Of a DNA stretch of 36,570 bases, positions 32,416-36,570 are shown piece by piece. Numbering within the stretch: the first letter of the stretch is position 1; every line of letters starts with the position of its first letter. Source of the DNA: Sphingobium scionense (GTDB lineage Bacteria > Pseudomonadota > Alphaproteobacteria > Sphingomonadales > Sphingomonadaceae). Location of the stretch: contig NZ_JACIEU010000036.1 of NCBI RefSeq assembly GCF_014197035.1, forward strand, positions 1-36,570, in the 5' to 3' direction. The notes below the pieces were generated by a model. The model worked only from the letters and a program-made list of their open reading frames with translations, ran no database searches and had not been told where the DNA came from. Both the position numbers and the translations under genes were made by a program.

Positions 32416-33180
32416 CTATGGGCTTGGCTGGCCTTTTCGCGCTTGCGCCTCGAGAAAGGCTTCGAGTTCGCCTTGCTGGAAGCCGGAGATGAGCCTGCCC
32501 TCCACGAACATCGTCGGCGTGCCCGAAATGCCCATCTTGCGGACGGTCTCCGCGTCACGAGCGACCTTCTCGGCGCCGGGGCGGCATTTGTGCAGCGTCG
32601 CTGGCTGAGCGCCCGAATAGATGGATTTGAACGCCGCCTCGCGGTCAGGTGCGCAAAGTATATGCTCGGCCTTCGCCGCCGCCTGGGGATGGATACCGCT
32701 CACGAAGTAGACGAGGCGCTGAACGGGTTTCCCCTCGGCGGCCTTGGAAAGCCAGAAGCGCTCGAGCGCCTGGCAATAGGGGCAGTCGGGATCGGTGAAC
32801 TCGACCACCTTGGGCGCGCCTGCCGGACCGATCACGAGCGCATCGGCTTCGTTGATCGCGCCGAGGCGCTTCCTGGCACTGGCGTCCTGTGCCAATGCCG
32901 TCAGGTTGACGCCATTCTTGTCGTAGATCGCTGCGAACAGGAGGTGCTCGCTCTCCGGGGCGAAATAGATGACTCGTCCGCCCGCAATGGCCTGATATAT
33001 TGGTCCACTGACAGGCGCCGGACCGAAATCCTCGAACGTCAGATTGGTAAAGGTCTGTTGCAATTGACGCTGAGCTTCCGCGGCTGCGGCCGTTAGCGGC
33101 TCGGCGCTGTTGTCCTGTGCGTAGGCGGGCGCCGAAGCGCAAAGCAACGCGGCGATGATCAATTTAGCGCTGCGGGGCAT
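32416..33180 (-). CDS. dsbC: DsbC-like periplasmic disulfide isomerase
   Basis: A 254-residue secreted protein: signal peptide KLIIAALLCASAPAYAQ, an N-terminal dimerisation-like region (YFAPESEHLLFAAIYDKNG), then a thioredoxin domain with the CPYC active site at 133-136 (FTDPDCPYCQALERF) and the cis-Pro loop GISGTPTMFVEGRLI. This is the DsbC/DsbG architecture common in F/SXT transfer operons, where it corrects disulfides in Cys-rich pilus proteins. It overlaps the upstream gene by 17 bases and precedes the pilin gene by 185 bases. Confidence 0.92.
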   Translation of the reverse strand: MPRSAKLIIAALLCASAPAYAQDNSAEPLTAAAAEAQRQLQQTFTNLTFEDFGPAPVSGPIYQAIAGGRVIYFAPESEHLLFAAIYDKNGVNLTALAQDASARKRLGAINEADALVIGPAGAPKVVEFTDPDCPYCQALERFWLSKAAEGKPVQRLVYFVSGIHPQAAAKAEHILCAPDREAAFKSIYSGAQPATLHKCRPGAEKVARDAETVRKMGISGTPTMFVEGRLISGFQQGELEAFLEAQARKGQPSP

Positions 33181-33487
33181 CGGGGGACTCCGTACGAACG
33201 AGGGAGGTGCGCGCGAGAATCCGGCTGTCGATCGAAACCGAGTGTCCCAACTTGATCGTCATCACCGAAGGTGTCGGAATGGGTTCCGCTACGGCGCGAG
33301 GCGTGGTGCTCTCGGCTGCCTCGCGGATTGAGAAACCGTTCTCGCTCTGGACGATGCCGAGCCTTGCACGTTGAGCACAAGGATAGCCCTCGGCATCCGG
33401 ACGATAGGAATCAGCGAGGGCAGGGGTGGCGCCGACGATGAGCAGAAATGCTCCTGCAAGCATGGTCGGTGAGCATGGAAAGTCCAT
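33164..33487 (-). CDS. Small secreted protein at the head of the transfer operon
   Basis: A 107-residue product. The ATG at 33487 has GAGGAG in front, and a signal peptide follows (TMLAGAFLLIVGATPALADS). The mature part has one Cys, a conserved-looking VMTIKLGHSVSIDSRILAR and no known domain; the VSIDSR stretch hints at a secretin-like or pilus-related beta strand, but that is weak. As the first gene of the run, its upstream region should hold the transfer promoter. I do not recognise the family. Confidence 0.65.
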   Translation of the reverse strand: MDFPCSPTMLAGAFLLIVGATPALADSYRPDAEGYPCAQRARLGIVQSENGFSIREAAESTTPRAVAEPIPTPSVMTIKLGHSVSIDSRILARTSLVRTESPDAPQR

Positions 33488-33832
33488 GGCGCGCGTCTCC
33501 TCGTGGCGCCGTGAGGCGCTCGGATTTGGGGGTTGGCTGGTCGGCGCGATGGGGCTGAAATTTGGATTTCTTCCGCCCGTCGATCCGGTGTGCCCCGAGC
33601 AATGCGCATCAGGAAAGCCTGCCGCAATAGGGAGGGCACTGAAGTGCCGAAGCGACCAAACAAAGCATCGGGGGATCGAGCTTGGTCAGATGGAACTGTT
33701 GATCGTTCAAAAGAGCAGGTTCTGTCAGAAGCGGCATTATAATGCCCATTCTGCAGTGCCTCGTCGTGAAAATGGCTCCGTTCACACTGGTGAATGGAGC
33801 TTTGAGGGCTAGCTTTGCAGAGGAAAAGGGTG
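33488..33832. other. Divergent intergenic region between the transfer operon and the right-end genes
   Basis: About 345 bases between the minus-strand transfer operon and a plus-strand gene. It must contain both promoters, though I could not define a clear -35/-10 pair. Visible elements are a 6-2-6 inverted repeat GGCACT-GA-AGTGCC at 33635-33648 and the 14-bp palindrome at 33734-33747. The short open frames crossing it look non-coding. Confidence 0.5.
33734..33747. promoter_or_regulatory. 14-bp palindrome GGCATTATAATGCC
   Basis: A perfect palindrome about 86 bases upstream of the 33833 gene. Its core CATTATAATG recurs, again within a 14-bp perfect palindrome, upstream of the lasso precursor at 35455-35468. 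A dimeric regulator encoded nearby (GntR or XRE) is the natural candidate to bind both. Confidence 0.5.
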
Positions 33833-34282
33833 ATGGGTCGAGCGCGCCGCAGTTTTAAGCTCAGGCTTTCACCGGCGGGATTAGACGTCCTGATCGATTC
33901 TCACTGCCACCTGATTCGCATCACCCGATCCTTGATCGCATGGGGAACCACGCTCCACGTGGCGGTCGAATATCTCAACGGAATGCCCACCGACGAGATC
34001 ATCGATCAGCTACGAGACCAGGAACTGGGCTTTCTCGCAGGCAGGGAAGAGCACCATGTCGGAGCGTCGTGCCAACTCTGGGATGTCGCGACCGGTATCA
34101 CAGAACGCGTTCAGGAGGAGTCCCCAGAAACCAGGCAACCAACTCTCGGAAACATCTACATCTTGGCGCTCCTGCAGATCACAAAGGCGGAGCGCGGGGC
34201 GCTGCTGCGCGCTTTCGATAGAGTGTTGCTCTCGGGGGCTCGGACCCCGGCTTCGCGCGATCCTAATGATCTTGCTGGGTAA
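33833..34282 (+). CDS. Hypothetical protein, 149 aa
   Basis: A 149-residue product from the ATG at 33833, preceded by GAGGAAAAGG. No signal peptide. A basic N-terminus (GRARRSFKLRLSPAGLDVLIDSHCHLIRI) leads to a mildly hydrophobic part, then VEYLNGMPTDEIIDQLRDQELGFL and a helical end, LGNIYILALLQITKAERGALLRAFDRVLL. I do not recognise the family. It is the first plus-strand gene after the transfer operon, with the shared palindrome in front, so it may be co-regulated with the lasso locus. Confidence 0.6.
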   Translation: MGRARRSFKLRLSPAGLDVLIDSHCHLIRITRSLIAWGTTLHVAVEYLNGMPTDEIIDQLRDQELGFLAGREEHHVGASCQLWDVATGITERVQEESPETRQPTLGNIYILALLQITKAERGALLRAFDRVLLSGARTPASRDPNDLAG

Positions 34283-34310
34283 ATCCCGACAAGTTGGCCG
34301 ATGTTCCCAA

Positions 34311-34339
34311 TTGACAGTGGTGGTAAGTACACCTTAGCG
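34311..34339 (+). promoter_or_regulatory. Possible promoter of the XRE-GntR operon
   Basis: A perfect TTGACA at 34311-34316 is followed, 17 bases later, by TTAGCG (34334-34339), a poor -10. The XRE start is at 34395 with AAGGAG before it. Only the -35 is convincing. Confidence 0.35.
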
Positions 34340-34394
34340 TTCCGATCTATGGAATGGCCTTGGCGGGCGGTATCTCCCGTAAGGAGACACGGAC

Positions 34395-34814
34395 ATGTCG
34401 CATTATTTGGCGACTTCCGTTGCTGAAAGTCCGATCCTGTATGTGAAAGTGCAATCTGGACGGCAAATCGAAGAAGCACGGAAGAAACGTCGGCTGACGC
34501 AGCGCGATCTTGCGCGCGAGCTTGGAATGGGTGTGCGCTGGCTGCGGGAGATCGAAGCCGGAAATCCCCGGGCGCGCCTCGACGATCATCTCCTCTGCGC
34601 CTACCGGCTTGGACTGTCGACCGGCCACATCCTGATCCCGCTTCTCTTCGCGGGGCAGAGGATGAATTTCCCGCGGCAACTGGCGACAGGTGATCTCAGC
34701 GACCTTGAACGGATGTGCATTGAGATGATCGCTCAGCAAAAGCTCGATCATCTGACACGAGCACTGACGCCCGCATGGTCGGTGCCAGCCGTTTGCGCGG
34801 GTTCTGGGCTATGA
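34395..34814 (+). CDS. XRE-family helix-turn-helix regulator
   Basis: A 139-residue protein with an XRE helix-turn-helix at about residues 20-58 (SGRQIEEARKKRRLTQRDLARELGMGVRWLREIEAGNPRARLDDHLLCAYRLGL). The C-terminal half (GHILIPLLFAGQRMNF... IEMIAQQKLDHLTRAL) is helical and matches no ligand domain I know. The start has a good site (AAGGAG). The stop overlaps the next gene's start (ATGATG), so it is co-translated with a GntR regulator. The pair stands directly upstream of the lasso precursor, which makes it a likely local control unit. Confidence 0.82.
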   Translation: MSHYLATSVAESPILYVKVQSGRQIEEARKKRRLTQRDLARELGMGVRWLREIEAGNPRARLDDHLLCAYRLGLSTGHILIPLLFAGQRMNFPRQLATGDLSDLERMCIEMIAQQKLDHLTRALTPAWSVPAVCAGSGL

Positions 34815-35425
34815 TGTCGGCCATGGATCCGTCGCTCCAGGAAATCGTCTATCGATCGCTGAAAGAAGATTATGCCGCCGGTGAATTTTCGCCGGGCCGC
34901 CGGCTCGATGTACAAGAGATCGCCGATCGGTACCGCTCAAGCAAGACGCCTGCGCGAGAGGCTCTATGCCGGTTGATGGGCGAGGGATTGATCGAGCCGC
35001 ATCCTGATGGAGGTCTTCGACTATCCCAGTACAGTGGACAGAGGCTGGTTCAATTATACGCATGGAATATGAGCCTTCTCATCGGCCTGGTTCACGAAGT
35101 CAGGCTCTCCGTCTTGAAGCGAGCGATCGAGGAGGCAACGCCATCTGTCCTGCATCCGACACCTGTAGGAATCTCGCGCGCCATCGGCTCACTATTTCTT
35201 TCCCTTGCAACTGCCACGGGCAACGAGTTTGCGATCTTGTCGGTCAGCAATCTGAATGAACGGCTTCACTATGTTCGAATCGCCGAGGTTCAGGATTTTA
35301 GCGACGCCGAGAAAGAGGTAAGAACCCTGACCAATCTTTCGGTCACGGACCTTCAAAAAAGCATGCGGCGCAGGCTTGAAACTTATCATGTGCGGAGAAT
35401 TGAGCGGCAAAAAGGTCACCTTTGA
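34811..35425 (+). CDS. GntR-family transcriptional regulator upstream of the lasso genes
   Basis: About 204 residues from the ATG at 34811, which overlaps the XRE stop; the next in-frame Met (34826) is possible. The N-terminal winged helix is clear: SLQEIVYRSLKEDYAAGEFSPGRRLDVQEIADRYRSSKTPAREALCRLMGEGLIEPHPDGGLRLSQ. The C-terminal part is helical, as in FadR/VanR-type members, but lacks an obvious His-rich metal site. GntR genes accompany a subset of lasso-peptide clusters in sphingomonads, to my knowledge. The 14-bp palindrome 30 bases past its stop, in the lasso promoter region, is a candidate operator. Confidence 0.87.
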   Translation: MMSAMDPSLQEIVYRSLKEDYAAGEFSPGRRLDVQEIADRYRSSKTPAREALCRLMGEGLIEPHPDGGLRLSQYSGQRLVQLYAWNMSLLIGLVHEVRLSVLKRAIEEATPSVLHPTPVGISRAIGSLFLSLATATGNEFAILSVSNLNERLHYVRIAEVQDFSDAEKEVRTLTNLSVTDLQKSMRRRLETYHVRRIERQKGHL

Positions 35426-35454
35426 GTGATCTATCGCCGAAAATCTTCATAAAT

Positions 35455-35468
35455 CTCATTATAATGAG
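35455..35468. promoter_or_regulatory. 14-bp palindrome CTCATTATAATGAG in the lasso upstream region
   Basis: A perfect palindrome 145 bases before the precursor start, in the 188-base gap after the GntR gene. It shares the core CATTATAATG with the palindrome at 33734-33747. Between it and the gene I see a TATATT at 35534-35539 that could be a -10, without a convincing -35. Confidence 0.55.
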
Positions 35469-35613
35469 TATCTTGAGCCATTGGTCCTACCCAGCCACGT
35501 GGGTTGCGTGGATATCCAGTCATCTTGTCGGGATATATTTTGATGGATCGCCCGGAGATCATCTTATCCTCCCTCGGTCGCAAATCAGTGCGGCAGCTGA
35601 AGAGGAATGAACC

Positions 35614-35754
35614 ATGCAACAGAAGAACGACAAGCGTGACATGAAACGCCTCGATCTGGGCGGGGTCATGCAGCAGACCAAAGGCGGGGCTATGTCGGTC
35701 AACGACAACCAGAACGGGCTGCGCCCGATCTTCGGCGGGCTTTCCGCCGACTGA
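35614..35754 (+). CDS. Lasso peptide precursor (A protein)
   Basis: A 46-residue peptide too short for usual gene calls, with a good site (AGAGGA) before its ATG. The leader (1-23) ends LGGVMQQTK: the lasso-type Thr22 at -2 and Gly16 at -8 are both in place. The predicted core is residues 24-46. It starts with Gly24 and has Asp31 at core position 8, allowing a Gly1-Asp8 macrolactam ring with the sequence GGAMSVND. The tail has 15 residues ending LSAD, with Arg37 and Phe40 as the only bulky plug candidates. The Tyr-Pro part of the classical leader motif is absent, as in many proteobacterial precursors. The gene next door encodes the B protein, which supports the call. Biological activity is unknown. 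Confidence 0.85.
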   Translation: MQQKNDKRDMKRLDLGGVMQQTKGGAMSVNDNQNGLRPIFGGLSAD

Positions 35755-35766
35755 ATCGGTCGCCTT

Positions 35767-35801
35767 GGAACGTCCGTCAGATTGATCGCTGCGGACGTTC
35801 C
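35767..35801 (+). terminator. Hairpin between the lasso A and B genes
   Basis: A perfect 10-bp inverted repeat, GGAACGTCCG (35767-35776) and CGGACGTTCC (35792-35801), with a 15-base loop, followed by TTTCT. It lies 12 bases after the precursor stop and 21 bases before the B start. Such hairpins in lasso operons act as partial terminators or 3' stabilisers, making more precursor than enzyme. The T-run is short, so leaky termination is likely. Confidence 0.7.
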
Positions 35802-35822
35802 TTTCTGGAAGGAAAGTTGGCG

Positions 35823-36570
35823 ATGGAATTCCGCATCAAGCCTGGATTGCATTTCTGCGTGGTCGAGGGCCGGACGATCTTTCTGGATGAGGATGCTAGC
35901 CGATATTTTTGTATCCCCGATGACGTCGACCGCGCATTCCAACTCGTGATCTCGGCGGAGGGTAAACCGGATGATGGCGCTGACGATACCTTGATCGCTG
36001 ACCTCATCGCTCTTGAAATACTCGAGGGTGAGCATGCACTGGAGGGCGGTATAGACCGATCTCCTCCTATGATTGTACCGACCGACGATCTTGGTCCACC
36101 CTATGTTTATGCGCCGCCAGCTTTCGAAATAGCGGCAGCATTCTACGAGAGGCTGCGATCAAATCGGATCACGGTACGCCGAGGTGTCGCTGATGTTCGA
36201 CGTCTGATTGAGCGAGAGCGCCTTCGGTTCCGCCGTGAACATTCCTACCCCCTTTCGACATCGCACCTTGCAGTGTCGGCGGCCTTTGAGGTCAGCGACT
36301 TTGTCTTTGGACGAAATGATCGTTGTCTTCCGCGAGCGATCGCGATGATCCGGCGATACTTGCGCGTCGGCTACGATCCTTCGCTAGTAATCGGCGTGCG
36401 GATCAACCCCTTCACCGCTCATTGCTGGGTGCAACAAGGTTCGACCGTCTTCGGTGAATCCATAGATATTGCGCGGTACGCATCCGATAGCAGACGCAGT
36501 GGAGCTGAGGGTCGAGATGTGAGATTATCGGCAGCGCCGCGAGGAGCTGCGTATGGAAGAGCGGGATATA
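35823..36570 (+). CDS. Lasso peptide B protein: RRE and transglutaminase-like leader peptidase, partial
   Basis: The frame from the ATG at 35823 (after GGAAGGAAAG) stays open to the window edge. Residues 1-80 are a PqqD-like RRE that grips the leader (MEFRIKPGLHFCVVEGRTIFLDEDASRYF). Residues about 100-219 are the B2-type protease: Cys168 in NDRCLPRAIAM and His200 in NPFTAHCWVQQ, 32 residues apart as in McjB. The third catalytic residue, Asp twelve after His in McjB-like proteins, is Glu212 here. After Tyr219 the frame turns into Arg/Ser/Gly-rich sequence unlike the family. Frame +1 instead gives THPIADAVELRVEM and a TGA at 36520-36522, resembling the usual YTPI ending, so a small deletion may have occurred near 36478. 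Confidence 0.85.
   Translation, partial: MEFRIKPGLHFCVVEGRTIFLDEDASRYFCIPDDVDRAFQLVISAEGKPDDGADDTLIADLIALEILEGEHALEGGIDRSPPMIVPTDDLGPPYVYAPPAFEIAAAFYERLRSNRITVRRGVADVRRLIERERLRFRREHSYPLSTSHLAVSAAFEVSDFVFGRNDRCLPRAIAMIRRYLRVGYDPSLVIGVRINPFTAHCWVQQGSTVFGESIDIARYASDSRRSGAEGRDVRLSAAPRGAAYGRAGY
36553..36570 (+). CDS. Possible start of the lasso C (macrolactam synthetase) gene, cut by the window edge
   Basis: An ATG at 36553 stands seven bases after GAGGAG and opens MEERDI before the window ends. An asparagine-synthetase-like cyclase gene is expected next to A and B, so this is a reasonable place for its start. Six residues cannot identify a protein; this is positional inference only. Confidence 0.3.

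Noticed and set aside
33426..33812. Plus-strand open frame across the intergenic region
   Set aside because: It starts within the minus-strand secreted-protein gene, has no ribosome-binding site and reads like non-coding sequence.
35495..35502. CCACGTGG palindrome in the lasso upstream region
   Set aside because: Eight bases only, expected by chance in a window of this size and GC content; no second copy was noticed.
35422..35610. 62-residue open frame between GntR and the lasso precursor
   Set aside because: It covers the presumed promoter region, has no ribosome-binding site, and contains no leader or core pattern of a second lasso precursor.

Overview
This window looks like an accessory, mobile region of a high-GC alphaproteobacterium, most likely a sphingomonad. 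Three things point there: an F-type conjugation operon of the kind carried by sphingomonad plasmids and integrative elements, DUF736 and Ros/MucR family genes, and a lasso-peptide locus of proteobacterial type. No rRNA, tRNA, CRISPR array, transposase, integrase or replication gene is visible.

Left end (1-4.3 kb): regulators and decayed genes. There is a FecI-like sigma factor without a FecR partner, a short AraC-type protein, a HigBA-type toxin-antitoxin locus whose toxin is broken by two frameshifts behind an intact promoter/operator, a small unknown gene, a Ros/MucR regulator, two broken DUF736 genes and a small secreted DUF4440-like protein.

4.3-10.6 kb: a toxin-antitoxin/defence island, nearly all on the minus strand. 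It holds a vapB-vapC-nucleotidyltransferase/HEPN cluster with overlapping genes, an AbiEi/AbiEii type IV system with a clear autoregulatory promoter, and a RES-domain toxin with its Xre-type antitoxin. A convergent two-helix membrane protein ends on the stop codon of traG.

10.6-33.5 kb: a long minus-strand F-type type IV secretion operon, read from right to left: small secreted protein, DsbC-like, TraA pilin, TraL, TraE, TraK, TraB, TraV, TraC ATPase, two small membrane proteins, a remnant DNA methyltransferase, TraW, TraU, TraN in two separate secreted parts, TrbC, an S26 (TrhF-like) peptidase, TraF, a second thioredoxin-like protein, TraH and TraG. Most genes overlap by a few bases. A TacAT-type (DUF1778/GNAT) toxin-antitoxin pair sits in the opposite orientation between the peptidase and traF. 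No relaxase or TraD coupling protein is in the window, so the transfer set must be completed elsewhere.

Right end (33.5-36.57 kb): an unknown 149-aa protein, then an XRE-GntR regulator pair, then the start of a lasso-peptide cluster: a 46-aa precursor, a strong hairpin, and a fused RRE/transglutaminase-like B protein that runs to the window edge. A 10-bp palindrome, CATTATAATG, occurs inside two 14-bp perfect palindromes, one upstream of the unknown gene and one upstream of the lasso precursor, which suggests a shared local regulator. The lasso locus is the most interesting item. The rest of it (a cyclase, perhaps an isopeptidase and receptor) would lie to the right of the window.
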